From Dioscorea cayenensis subsp. rotundata (lineage: Eukaryota; Streptophyta; Magnoliopsida; Dioscoreales; Dioscoreaceae): 64,000 nt of DNA. Below, one piece after another: positions 46,801 to 60,264 of the stretch. The position numbers and the translations under genes were made by a program. The stretch spans positions 744,001 to 808,000 of the forward strand of contig NC_052489.1 of NCBI RefSeq assembly GCF_009730915.1, given 5' to 3'. Under the pieces are notes generated by a model, which ran no database searches, was not told the DNA's origin, and was given only the letters and a program-made list of their open reading frames with translations. Each line of letters starts with the position of its first letter. Within the stretch, counting starts at the first letter, position 1.

Positions 46801-49800
46801 TATCTCAACTATCTTGTTCTGTTGTCATGTTTCTGTTGTGTATTTTGCTTGATTATGTGGAGAGGAGTCCTATCCAAGCCTGATGTTTCAAAGAAATTGT
46901 GGTATATAGATATTGTCCTCTTATTATGGCTATAACTACATAGAAAATTAATAAGTACCTACATTAAGTTTCTCCTTTTCTATTTTTGATTTGCTTAAAT
47001 TCATGGTTTACAGATAAGTGCTTTAAGGAAAGAGTTGGAATCTGTTAGGCAGCATCGTAAACAATATCGCAACCGCCGCTTGTCAGTACCAGTTCCAGTT
47101 GTTTCCCTAGTAAGGAAAATTTTGATGACAACTCATGGAATTTGAGGTTTGAAATATCTTTACATTTTTTTTTCATAACAACTGATACATACTGATAGGT
47201 TGGATACACAAATGCTGGGAAGAGTACGCTGCTGAATCAGTTGACTGGAGCTGATGTTCTTGCAGAGGATCAATTATTTGCGACTCTAGACCCAACTACA
47301 CGAAGAGTTCAGGTGGCATGTTCAACATTCACAGGAAACCTATAAATTCTATGACCTGCTAGGTGGCTCAAAAATTGTAGCAACTTAAATTCTTGGCATG
47401 TGCAATATGTTCCTCAAGACAGGGATGCTCAAAATCAAATTTCTGTTTCTTAGGTTGTCAATCTTGAGGGAACAACTTACACTATTTTTCGTACCCTGTG
47501 AAAGACCATGTGACCAATCTCTTGTGTTTTCAAGAGTGACCATCCTTCTGAAACACATTTACTGTTATGACCAACAAACACTTGGCTCCATTAATTAGAA
47601 TTTTTGACCTTAAATTCTTTAGAAATCGTATAGTGGGACTTAGTCTTCTGGAGGAGGAAATTACCAGAAAGAGGGCCAGGGCCCTTGTTTTTACTCAGAT
47701 ACCCCTCTAGTTGTCTGTTATGTGTTGCAATCCATGTCTGGTATCATTGAGTTTAAATGGGGGTCACTAATGTTATAAACTACTAACTTTGCACATTGAA
47801 ATTTCTATGAAGTTCCTGACTGGGAAGTTATTTGGATATTTCTTTTAACAGATTAACAATGGGATGGAATTTCTTCTAACTGATACTGTGGGATTCATTC
47901 AGAAGCTTCCTACTATGCTGGTATGTGCTTTCTATAGCATCTAGAAATTTTCTTGTTTATTGTTGCAAAGTCAGTATATGTAGAATAATATAATAATCAG
48001 AATTTAAAAATTCTAAATCTTTGTAAAATTCAAGTCTCGTAAAACATCCTTTATATGGGAAATTCTTTAACTGTTGTAAATATAAATCCAGATGCAAGAT
48101 CTACCAATTCAAATAACCTTGAAATCCATACTGTTCTAATTCTAACATTATGCCTGAAATTCTTGAGAGTGAAATATACATCTTTCCAGAGCCACCTTTT
48201 ATGTGTGTTGTTTGGGAACAAAATAGATGGTGTGAGACCTATTATTTGCTGCATTTGCAGCAGCTAGACATATTAGCGTCTTATAATAGTGTTTTCCTTA
48301 AGGTATTTCCCTTCACCTGGTTTGTAGCTGGCTATTTTTCAGACACAGCCCATCTTTTGTAAAAGCAATTCACTTAAGTTAAAACCATGTACCTTTGGAA
48401 ATGACTCATATGAACAGAAGCTTCTCTCAGTGAACTTTACAAATAATGAAGTATATGAAACCAGATTGGTGTGTATGGATCTTACAAAATGATGATAAGT
48501 GTGTTTGCTATATTAGTTAGACAGATGTCCAACTGCAATGATTTTTATTTGCATCTCATATGACTGTTTTATTGTTTCAACTCTTTCTGCTACAGGTTGC
48601 AGCCTTCAGAGCAACGCTTGAAGAAATTTCCGAATCTTCACTGTTAGTCCATGTTGTTGATATTAGGTAACAATGGAGCAGATCTTGATTTTAATATTTC
48701 AAATATAGCATCATGCAAAATGTGACTGCAATTTGTCACTTGCTGATCTTCCCTGATGGAACCAAGTTCAGTCATCCGCTTGCTTCACAACAAATAGATG
48801 CTGTTAACAAAGTTCTGGGTGATTTGGACGTGGAATCGATTCCAAAGTTGATGGTTTGGAATAAGGTAAGAATCAACTGCTGTGCAATATATTGTTAAAA
48901 ACATTCTTCTATTCAAGATCTTGTCATGTACTGCAGGTTGACAAGGCTGATGATCCAGAGACCGTAAAAATTGAAGCAGAAGAGAAAGGTGCAATTTGTT
49001 TGTCAGCCATATATGGTGATGGTTTAGAACAATTCTGCTTTGCTGTTCAGGCAAAACTTAAGGTAATGATGCTCTTCCAAGTGCATATTCTTGTTGGGAT
49101 TGCATATCATCCATTTCCTTGAGCACTATATTTTTTATTTATATTTTTGTGAAAGGCTGCATATTCTGTTTACTGGTTTCAGGATGCAATGGTGCCAGTA
49201 GAAGCTTGTATCCCATATGATAAAGGGGAACTCCTAAATACCATCCATCAGGTTGGAATGGTTGAAGCAACGGTAAGTATGAGGTCAAAATATTTCACAT
49301 TTAACTTTGAAATGCAAACTTGATACAGTATTACTAACATTTGTGCCATATATATAGTTTCTAGGTTAATATATAAGATATACAGGATGTCACCAGTATC
49401 AACGTAATTCAGCATTAGTTCTTGATATGATATCTTTAATAGTACTCTAAATTGTCAAGTCTTCATCTTGGCCTTTCTGGCCCTCGCTTTACCTCATCTA
49501 ATTGGTGGAGTTCTTGCAAGTCCACCATCTGTTTGTTTTCCCTCACTTCCATTCTCCCTCAACCCTTCTGCTTTCGTCACTGATCTTTTTTTTTTTTTAC
49601 GTTATGATCCTCTTTGAGTCTATCTAGTTTCTAGATCCCGTCTCCTATAATCCCCTCTCCCCTCTTCTTTCATATTCTCGAGTTTAGTTGCTTGGAAATC
49701 TTTAAAGTTTGCAATTACTTTGGCAGGACTCGATTTGAAAGCTTAGATAGAGAACTGGTACATAATGCTGTGACTTCCATTTTAAGGCATTAAGGTTCAT

Positions 49801-50412
49801 GCCAATGAGGAATGCTGATACTGTCTATCAAAAAAAAATTTCAGATACCTCAGAGGCAAATACTCAATTTAATAAATGTTCGGATGGAGCTGTAAATCAG
49901 GTGCTGTTTGGGAGAAGGGAATGAAATAATGTGAGAATGGAATAATTGATGAAAACGAAATGGAACACCAATTCTCATTCTAGTGTTATAGATGTAAACA
50001 TGGAATGGCAATTTCATTCCCATTCCATATTTTCATTGTTCAATTTGATACAAAAAAAAATATAGTCATATCGTTATAAAAAATTTTAACATGGGGATGG
50101 TATAAGGTTGTCATTTTAACTTGGAATGGATTATGATATTTTACATTTGAATGCTCATTCCATTTTAATCCATTTCCCTTGTACTAAACAGTTCGTCAGG
50201 TTTGCCTACGCTAAAATAATTTAATGAATCATTAAGTATATTGATAAAGGGTGCCTGTTTTTGTTTTGGGTGGTGTTATTTATCTGTTCTTTCGTCTTCT
50301 CTTTGTGTTGTAGGAGTACACAGAGAATGGGACTGTAATTCGAGGACACGTTCCTCTTCCGCTTGCAAGACTGCTCACACCAATGAGGCAGCGCGTCACA
50401 GGAACTCACTAA
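43879..50412 (+). CDS. GTPase HflX, plastid-targeted (13 exons)
   Basis: Exons 43879-44244, 44555-44697, 45698-45814, 46087-46201, 46348-46485, 47014-47109, 47199-47312, 47852-47920, 48596-48666, 48772-48865, 48937-49062, 49183-49272 and 50314-50412 give 545 residues, close to Arabidopsis At5g57960. The first 110 or so residues look like a plastid transit region. The HflX N-domain contains [19 protein letters not shown] and [18 protein letters not shown]. The G domain has G1 [10 protein letters not shown] (about 326-335), G3 DTVGF (about 374), G4 NKVD (440-443, split by an intron) and a G5-like SAIYGDG. HflX binds the large ribosomal subunit and can split stalled ribosomes. Exon 4 ends at a GC donor (CAG|GCAAGG). 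Confidence 0.95.
49900..50195. mobile_element. Tourist/PIF-like MITE in HflX intron 12
   Basis: The left end GGTGCTGTTTGGGA and the complement of the right end, CGAACTGTTTAGTA, form imperfect inverted repeats. Inner parts also mirror each other (GGGAATGAAAT against ATTTCCC, and GGAATGG in both orientations). The flanks are TCA on both sides (49897-49899 and 50196-50198), a 3-bp duplication as in PIF/Harbinger elements. It is 296 bp and has no coding capacity. Confidence 0.65.
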
Positions 50413-51964
50413 TAAATGGATAAGTCGGTTTAGTTGATGAACGGAACCGCAAATTCAGAGACATAACCTTGTGTATCATTATTCTAAACAGATGAAACAT
50501 AGAACTTGATACACAATACAGCATCATATCAAGGAAGGTTGGGTGAGTATATATCTCCACTTCATGACAAAATTACATGCTGATATATGACTTAAAAGAC
50601 TGATTTGTTCTACGTTTTTCTTTTGTCAACATGACAGGGATTATCAAATGACTTGTGATCAATACAATAGTAGGCGACTGATGGATTTGAGCTTGGCGTC
50701 GTCGGAGTTTCTGTTAGTGTATCACAATATCTGATTCAATGAGATCTGATGATATCCCATATAAATATAAATATATGCTTGATCAGACAACATTGCATGC
50801 AGATAATGCAATGGAGTATATGTTTGTTTGCATACACAATGTTGTCTAATTCTTGGTTGAGGTGTTGGGAGTGCAGAGAGTATGGATAACATTAATCAAG
50901 AGGGTAAAAATGCAACCACCGAAATAAAACAAATAGACTTGAAATCTGGCATTCATAGATTAGCATGGAAAAATTTAACTTTCTTGTTAATCTTTTATAC
51001 AGAAAATTGCCCATGATCCTCCGACAAATTCAACCGCGTAGATTTTTTCCAGGACCTGTTCATTTTATTTTATTTTTTTAAATCAAATATCATATCAGCT
51101 GATAATTGTTCTCATTCTGAACATTTTCCCAATCAGTTGCAAAATTCAATATCTGTTCAGTAAGTTGGCATGCTGTTAAAACTTATAAATTAAAAAAATA
51201 ATAATAATAAAAATAATACTGCCAAACGGAGCAGAATAAAGCTCACACGCCTGGCATAAAAGCTTGCACACCTCACATAAGCCAAGACACCAAACAGAGC
51301 AGATTAAAGCTTGCCCAGACGAAATCTTCGACATCAGGGGTCTTATAAGTTCAGAGAAAATGTGCGCGCGAAAGACAATTAACACATAAATTGCTGCAGC
51401 TTGACATACAAAGCATTGACCATAAAAGCTTAAGGTAAAAGTAACTATGATGTTACCTGTATCTATTTGATACAATAAATCAGCTAAAATTGAAGAGAAC
51501 AAACACTGATAGGAGCAAATTTAATTGGCTGAATTCTAGAGTTTTGGAAACCAAGTTGCAGAATAGATTAGGGCATGTATTTACAACTCAGGTGACATTC
51601 AGAAATGACAAACTTCAAGAGTTGTTACAGAAAGGGCTGCAACAATTATTTACAGCTTATCAGTTACTCCAAGCAGAGACCGATCTCAAAGCTATACAGA
51701 AAAATGCATTACATGACTGACAACTATCACAAGGTGCACATACCTGTGATCATTTGAGATCGGTCCTAACAAAAGCATACATACTAGAAAAGAGACCTTA
51801 CTTACATATGCAACCTTAAGATTGGTTAGCTGAGGAAATTTTGTTTTCAAGAAGGTCCTGAAGAAGAAAGTGAGAAGTCAGATATCCTAAGACCAGTAGG
51901 TAACACCAAAGAAATCGAGAGCAAAAGCACAAAACCAGCATTCTCCAAGAACCAGTCAGCTAAA
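50413..51964. other. Convergent intergenic region between HflX and DRD1
   Basis: It holds the 3' ends of both genes. An AAT-type microsatellite lies near 51195-51215. Short open frames have no recognised product. Confidence 0.5.
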
Positions 51965-54900
51965 TCACCTGTGATCACAGGAAACATATTCAACAGGTTA
52001 ATCACACCTTGTCAATAACGAGAACTAACTATTAAAGCAAGCAGGACGATGAACACTACTAACCTTCTGTACAAACCCTTGATATCTTGCTCCATCATAG
52101 GGCTTTCTAGAAACATGTCCCCAGAGTCATTGATATCAATCTTTTCCAACTCAAACTCTTGGTGCCCAGAATATTGGCTCCATTCAAACCACATTTTTGA
52201 GATCAACTCCTTTTTAAAGGATGTATCGTGATCATCCTCTTCTGGAGAATCAGCCGCAATCAACCTGTAGGTGAAAACTTTCTTTTCCTGCCCAGGTCGA
52301 AATGCGCGCCCAATTGCTTGACGGGTAACTGAAGGATTCAGGTGAACGTCCAAAATCACAACCCGTGATGCACCAACAAGAGAGATGCCTTCTCCACAGG
52401 CCCTGATGGAACCAAACAAGATCTTGGCATCAGGAGAGCTATTGAATTGCTCTGTGAACAACTCCCTCTCCTCAGCACTTGATTCACCAGTGATCATAAA
52501 AATCTCTTTGCCCACACGCCAGCCCTTTAGCCTGACCAGGGTTCTTTCCAGAAATTTCATTGGGAGATGGTATTGACTAAAAGCAAGAAGCTTCTCTCCA
52601 GCAGCCTCTGTCAGTGACAGAAGAGTGAGGAAAAATTTTGTCTTTATGCCATCTTTAACATCCAAAGAATCGATAATGCTATCAATCTTCTCATCACTAA
52701 ATCCCCTATCACTGGGAGATTTTTCAGCAATTTCCTTCAGCCGTGGATGGATATAGACAGCACTTCCCACAGAGATTCTCTTAAATTTATCCAACTTCCC
52801 CAACTTTTGAACAATTTCTTTCTGTTTATAGCTGAGATTTAGGAGGACAGTCAAGTCCACAAGGCCAGGCAGTTCCTCCAAAAAATCACCTTTGTAATAA
52901 TGAAGAACATTATCAGTCATTTCCCGGAGATCCTGAATAACATTGATTTTTCTTTTATAATTGTCATCATTCCGCAGTGTTTCTTCAACTAATTCATAGA
53001 AAGCTGCATCAATATTCCCTTTTATTGACTTCCTATTTCCGGGGATATTCACCCTACTTAGGATGCGTCTCTTAATTACACGAGAAGATTCTGTCCTTAA
53101 GAATTTCGGCCGAACAAGGTTTAGAATGCTGAACACTTCTTTGACATGATTTTGAAATAAGGTACCAGAGAGTACCACTTTACGCGGAGTTTGAACTTTG
53201 GCAAGTGAATTGACAATATCAGTACTTTCATTTCTTGGTGTGTGACCTTCATCCAGAATGAGTAGGCTTGGGACTGTTAGTAGTCTTTCTTGGCATGCAG
53301 CTGTTATCCTATCACTGGAAGCCTCACATACAATACTGGCAAACTGCTTGTAACCCAAGAAAAGGATGCTCTTTTGATTTTCCCAACTTAACAATACATC
53401 CAGTTGCTGTGACCTGTTATCGGCTTTAACAGTGTAAAAATCAAATAAAGGGATGTCTTCAACTTGCCAGCGTTGCAACTCGTTCTTCCAAATAGACAAT
53501 ATTCCCTTGGGAAGGACAATCAAGGTTCTAGCATCAGGATACTTGGCCAGAAAGCTCTGGATGAAGCTTATAAGCATAAAAGTCTTGCCAGATCCCGGTG
53601 CATGAGCAAGAATACAACCACCTGGTTTATCAGTCACCAAGTTTCTAACAAGGAAATTGAAGCCCTCTAGCTGGTGTGGCTTCATATGTTTCATATGCCT
53701 TGGGTGGACTGAGACTTCAGCTGCAATGAGATCACCTTCAGCACTTCTAATTCTACAAGATGGAACTGGCTCATCTACACCGGTAGAACTTCGTGAGGCA
53801 GACATGTATGTCCTTGATGATCGTGACGCCTATAGAGAAGTAACAGCAAAATTACAAATGAAATTGTACATAACTTGGAAACCATTGAAAAAGAAAAAGA
53901 AGAGTGGCGGACATAATATTCCAATTACACATTTCCTGCACAAAGATATGGAGGAAGTAGCTTCAATATTTTTGTTGGTTCAAGCTCTCCACAATAGCCA
54001 CATAATTTAGTTTATAAAAAATTTGACTGAAGTAAATACCATAACAGTCATGACAACCGTTATGGAAACAGCATAGTTCAATCTACCAAAGGTTTCCATT
54101 TGAAGTGGAGGAATAGGCTCCCCCTTGTTTAGGGTGGAAATGCTCAATTTAGCATAAAACACACATTTAAAAGAAAAAGATGAAAATGTAGCAAGAGCTA
54201 TTAATCCTTTCATATTGCTTGGAACTGAAATATAGATATACCATGAGTTACAAATTAGGGGAAAAAATTCTAATTGATCTGCATAAGCTCAGATATGGAA
54301 AGAGATTCATAGTCAAAAAAATTTGTAATGATGGTATCTAAATACCTTTGTCCATTGATAATCAAATATTGTATCAATTCGTTTCTGTATAACTCCACAA
54401 ACACGGCACACCAGACCCAAATCATCGTGAAGCAGGAGTGAATGATCACAGTCACAGTCCTCTCCTTCAGGCACTGTGGCCAATTCATCCAATTTAGCAA
54501 CCTACAAGCATCATAAAAAAAAACTTTACAAGCCCTTCTTAGAGAGAAATCATAGATGTGACATGTTTTAGAATATTCGATGAAAATAAGAACAGTCCAC
54601 AACAATAATTCAATGATCATGCATAAGACACCCCACTGACAAGGAAAATGGTGTGTTTATGAAGTATTTCAGAGAAGGGATAGCAATTATCAGTTCAGAA
54701 TATAAAAACAAAATCTTGTTTTTCTTCAGTAGATTCTAACTGAAAAACACAGTAAATACCAAATTACTTTTGGAAATAACATTGTTACATTGTTCTTGCA
54801 ATAAATTTTATTAAACAAAAGGCATTCTGAAATAATGAGAATAAACCATATATTATGAGCTGCTTGACTAACAAAAATAGAATGCAACTATCTTTTCTAT

Positions 54901-57900
54901 GAATTGGAAAAATACAAAATGAGTGCAGATTTTGAAGAAATCAACTTTTAAACCTCTTTTGTGGATCACCTCTTTTCATGATGGTTAAAAGAAATCACAA
55001 ATTACACTACAAACTTCTGAGACACTCAACAGGCCACTAGGTTCTTTCCTCTTGATACGGATATCTACCGCTGAACAACCAAACAAGGATAAAATCTAAA
55101 ATAATGACAAAGGTAGATTCCACTTTCGTTAGGATGTAGCTACCACAGACCCAAGGATAGGGTGGTGCATAGATTTGAAAGCACCCAAAATTAACACTAT
55201 GAAAATGCTACATTTGTGTATCTTGTCTCTACATTACATAAAAACCATCAAAGTTTCACTCAGTTTAGTTTGCAGGGAGTTATACACTTTACACACTTTT
55301 CAAATAATCAAGTTTTTCCAAAGCTTGACCATTTATTGATATCTATATGCTTATATAAGTACGCAGTTGAGTGAAAATCAGGAGATACTGTTGAACACTT
55401 AGACTAGTAAAATAGATTTAAATAAGCAAAAGAAAATATTTACATGATTGTATCAAGGACAAAGTTTCATGCATTGATATAACTTAATAAGTTAGAAAAA
55501 GAAAAAAAAAGTGTTAGGAAGTTGCTTCCACTTTTTCACATTCTCTTGAGATTTGAGAAAATGCATGTTCATCCATGCAAACATGATGCATCATGTTAAT
55601 TAGCATTTCTAAACTGTCCGTTAACACATAACCAGATACTTTAGAAACTTCTTAATCAAGCCTTAAGATGGCAGTGAAAAAACAGTTACCACATCACTTA
55701 AAAAAAAGGAATTGGTTAAATTTATTTATTTATTGGCATGTCCCAATGCCGTGTGCACAAAAATAAGAAACCAAAATATTGTGGATGAACAAAAGGAGAC
55801 AACAACAGTTTATTACAAAATGAGACAAAACAATCAAAAGGCACAAATTATTGCAAGCAGCATTTCTTTAAGTAATACCTTCGAACATTCCATTGCCAAT
55901 GACATATCTTTCCAAAGATCATCCAGCCCATCACTTTCTGCTGTTTTTGTACCATCTGGAGAATGAGTTACTGTGCTAAATGTTTCTTCAGTCAAACTGA
56001 CAACAGAAACAGGTGATAGATTTACTTCAAAATCTTTATCAACCTGTTGTTCATGTTGTTCACTATCAAGTTCATTATATTTTCTTTTGCCTCTTGCAAA
56101 CAGGTTTGTCTGGCCATTCATTCGGTTCTTTATGTGACCGCTCATTAATTTCTGAATCCGGCTATTTGTTTGGCCTTGTATGAGGCCACGTGTTTGGTTC
56201 TGCATGTGGCAAAAGCAATGGCTATCTACTTATGAAACAAGGAATGCTCCGTTACATATTAAAAATTCAAAATCAGAATAATGGGGTACAACAATGTATT
56301 TCTTACATCAGAAATTTATCAGGCTTCATAAATATGAACAGATAAGAAACAGCCGGTTAATAACAAAAATATAACAAATGCCATGAAGAAAATGGATTAC
56401 ATAACAGAAAAGGCAAATAAAATCAATCCTACAACATGGAAGGACTAGTAAGACAGTGCATGCAACAAATTTAAAACATATCAGCCAAACTGCTAAATGA
56501 ATTTATTCCAACTAGCAACAAATTATTAAAGGTGGTTTTTGGCAGGCATTTAACCGGGTTTAATCAGTTTATACTCCAACCTTCAACCAAACACCAAACT
56601 AAGGTTTGGGATAATCCCACAAACTTCTTTAGAAAGATTTAATTAATTAATTAAATAAACTAGTTAATTATTGTTAACAAACATTCATCATTAATTAGAA
56701 AAGTATAATTTTAATCTTTATTTATTTTAATTAGTGTAAATTAAGTATGAATTCAGTCAACTTCTAATTAAGTGTGACTTAGGAGAAAAGTTCACATTTT
56801 TCAGCTGCAGAAAGCTATGATAGAAGAGATTCCTCGGTTAATTGAAAATATAAGGTTAGCACTTTGGCACTTAGGCTTACAGGAAAGGACACGAATAACA
56901 ATAAAGTGTCAAACTAATTCAGATAAACAAATGAAAATATGATAGATGTTAACACTCCCGGACTAGTGTGTCAATATAGATTAGGACATCTAGCATACAT
57001 TGATTTAGACATTCGTAGGTACCTAGACAAGTGCAGTCAAGGCTAAGGATGCATATAAAATAGTACTTATTAGCATGAAACTAATAGCCATGTAACAAAC
57101 AAGCTACCAGTCATGATAAAACAAAACAAGGGAGTTGGGTCCATTTCTTTTTCCAATGCAAGTGAATGAGAACATCAGGATCATTCAAGGTGAAATGTAT
57201 TCATGCATGACACTGCAGACCCCAAATCTACTGGCATCAACATCACATACTGCAAGCAAGAGATGGTGTATGCATGTAAAGCACAAGATTCAGCTAAAAT
57301 TGCTCATCTAGTTTATTCATCAGACATTTCATTGCACATTTGTTGCCTCAAAAGCTTCTACTTCCACGAAGTGTGCCTCCTTATGGTACAAGATGTAGAT
57401 TAACACAAGGACCAGAAAACAAAGGAGAGAAGGAACAAATGATAGTAGGATTTAGGCATCGAAGCATTCTTATTTTCCAATTTAAACAAAAACCAGTGGA
57501 ATCAAATTGATATAATGAAGAAAAGGAACTTACAGCTGTTGTAGCATGCTGTCCACATTGTTGTTTTCCAGACAAATTCCTTGAAAGAGACTTCGGTTGA
57601 GGCTGTAAGTTTCATATATACATATAATTCACCATAGACTCTAACAAAAATTTGAACAACAGTGACAGACATACAATAGAAACTCACCATAAGCTCTTCA
57701 TGGGGTTGCTGATCTGGGGCAGTTCTTAAAATAACCTTCTCATACTGAATAGTAGGCTGCCAAGTTGACTGAATAGCAGCATCATGATCTATTTTGGTTT
57801 GTTTTTGCTCATAGGCCACAAGCTGTTTAGAATGACCCTCCTGCTCCAAAAGCTTGGCTTGTTTTAAATACAACAGTAGTTGCGAGTCCAGGCATTCTCG

Positions 57901-58413
57901 ACTTTTATATTCATTAGTTCCAGTTATGATACATGGCTTGTTTTTTACTTGATGATCACCATCCTCTTCATCGGAATCAATAATAAGAACAGGAGTGCTA
58001 GCCTTCCCATCTGCAGTATTTGAGGATTCCTTTTGCACAACAGAACCAATATCACCAGCAGCATGACATTCAGTTGAGATATTCAGACCAGTTCTCATTA
58101 TGGAATCTGAATCTACAGGATCATCATCCAAATTGATAACATTCAGAGGGGTGGCATCATTTCTCTGCCCATTAGCACTTGATCGGTTATGCCGAGGTCG
58201 TGGATGGGAAGAAGAATGCAAACTTGTTTGTGGAGCCCCCAAAACTGGGTTCAAGCAGGTATTAGCAGGTGCTCTCCTTGATGCTGATAAAAAATTGATC
58301 ACATTTGTCCGAAGTGCATGCAGTGTTTCATATTCTTTGGTAACAGTTCCATACTTTCCACCATCTAATTCTGCCAGAAGATTGGACAAAGCAAAATGAT
58401 CTGAATAATCCAT
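51965..58413 (-). CDS. DRD1: SNF2-type chromatin remodeller DRD1/CHR35 (six coding exons)
   Basis: Exons 57688-58413, 57534-57602, 55879-56199, 54346-54501, 52064-53829 and 51965-51968 give 1013 residues. The start [20 protein letters not shown] matches remembered DRD1/CHR35 starts. Exon 4 has paired cysteines (CDCD, CRVCG), a likely zinc site. Exon 5 holds the SNF2 ATPase: HAPGSGKT (Walker A, about 500-507), DEGH (617-620), the SGTLFQN motif and the C-terminal helicase lobe [20 protein letters not shown], with arginine finger region [11 protein letters not shown]. The protein ends DIKGLYRR. The last exon supplies one base and the stop. DRD1 works with DMS3 and RDM1 (the DDR complex) to place Pol V in RNA-directed DNA methylation. 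Confidence 0.93.
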
Positions 58414-59695
58414 AGCACCCGTCTATGTCCTCTCTTAATCCTCTCAGTAGCCTGAGTGCAAAGTGGTAAAATTGGGCATTCTGATATTCATGTCTTCACC
58501 ATTCAATTTAATCCTTTTCCATCTCTCAAACTGCACACACATGATTTAAGAGGTTCACAATGTCAATAGTTTACAAACTACAACAAAGTCCTTATATTTA
58601 TCATTAACATGTAAGAATATGATTTATAGCAGAGTATGAGGGAGGAAAAGGGAAAAAAAGAAGCAACAGAATAATTGAGGTGTTGTCTTTATATTAGCAT
58701 TACTCAAAACGAGAAACAACCAAAAAGTAAGACAGAATAAATAACGCCCTCCTAAAGCATGTAGTTGCTTTGTAAAAACCTATGAAAAAAATTTTCCTAA
58801 TAGCCCACATTTAACTTGCTGATCTTCTCTTTTTCAGCGTGAGTAGAAAACACAGCCTATGCTGTTCAAGACAAAGTTTTTAAAGTTGTTAGATGAAACA
58901 TACGCTAATGAAAATTGAACATTGTGCTCTATTTAATTGAACAAGCCCATGGCCCTGCTCATTAAAAATATTCCTTCATGAACTACAGCAATGGAGAGAA
59001 TGTAATAGTAACCTTCTTATTCGACATAAATTACAAAACCGAAACTTAACTTTATTCCCTTTCCTTGTTTGACTTCATCGGCATATTCATACCTCTTTTA
59101 AGTCATAGAAATTGTGCTCATTAGCACATTATTCATTTGTGCTATATTTTTCATCCGACAAAAAGCCCACGAACTGCATTGTAACTAACCATTTTGCTTG
59201 AAAGGAACACTAGACGAAATCAAACACACCACTCCATCAAATAAGCATGCACAAATAAAGAAATATACTGAAATTCAGCTTCTCAAAGCTACCACAGCAA
59301 TGACAAACAGAAGCACAACCGCCAACACTAAGAATCCCAAACCCAAAACCTTACTGTCAAAATTGCTCATTTGCACCACATTATACTTCCAACCCTACAG
59401 AAAACCACGATCTGCAACACAACCAACCATTTTCCTCCCGAGGAACACAAATTACAACATCAACCACAGTAATCCATTAAAAAAACAAAAAAACAAAACA
59501 TAAGTACAGAAAATAAGCGGAAATTCAAGAAAATCAAAGCCACCACCGCAATGAGAATCAAAAACACCACCACAAACGTCTCAATCACAACAAAGACGAG
59601 AGAAAAACATCAAATGCAATTGAAAGAAGAAAAAGAACACCACCTGATCACCGTGGCCTCCGAGCAACCAGCGGCCACAGCGAACGAATAAAGCC
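58414..59695 (-). other. DRD1 5' leader with upstream ORFs and an untranslated intron
   Basis: On the minus strand, a GC-rich first exon (about 59650-59690) ends at a CAG|GTGGTG donor. A likely acceptor GTGTGCAG near 58530 opens the exon that carries the start codon. Between that acceptor and the ATG at 58413 are three short upstream ORFs: MEKD, MVKT and a 15-codon one beginning MNIRMP. They could limit translation of the main frame. Confidence 0.5.
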
Positions 59696-60264
59696 CTAAT
59701 TCGAGCCCTTGTTCTTCCCAAATTTACACTTCGATCTCGGATCCATATGCCCAAACCCGACCTGACCCGTTAAGAGCCTTATCGGATCTACATTGTTAAA
59801 CAGGCCTGATCCGCTTGGACTGGCCCAGAACTTTGTAATTCAACCCATTAGAAAAATTTATGGTTCTTTTACTGATTACACCCTTCAAATATATTGAAAT
59901 CATTATGGTAAATAAATTAAAGCATAAAAATAGGTTATTTGTTTTTAAGTACTAAATTAATAAAAATACTAATGTTATCAATTTCTTTAAAGTGACTTGA
60001 ATATTATTTTGAGTTTTTACATGAATATTGTAAATTTGAAGTAATTATTTTATTTGTTAATAGTGAGATTAAATTATTTTAGTTACTTTACATTATGTTT
60101 GTAAATTGTAACAATGAAATTTTAAAGAAAGATTGATAAATGAACCATAATTTTATTAAAATATATAAAAAAAAATGAGTACATAACCTTAGAAGTTACA
60201 TTTAAATCTAAATTAACAAAAGATAGTTGGAGAGATATAGTCTCAAAATTTACTATTGGTCTAA
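59696..60264. other. DRD1 promoter and AT-rich spacer
   Basis: The first 130 bp is GC-richer, as expected for the promoter. The rest is AT-rich with no gene. Confidence 0.45.
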
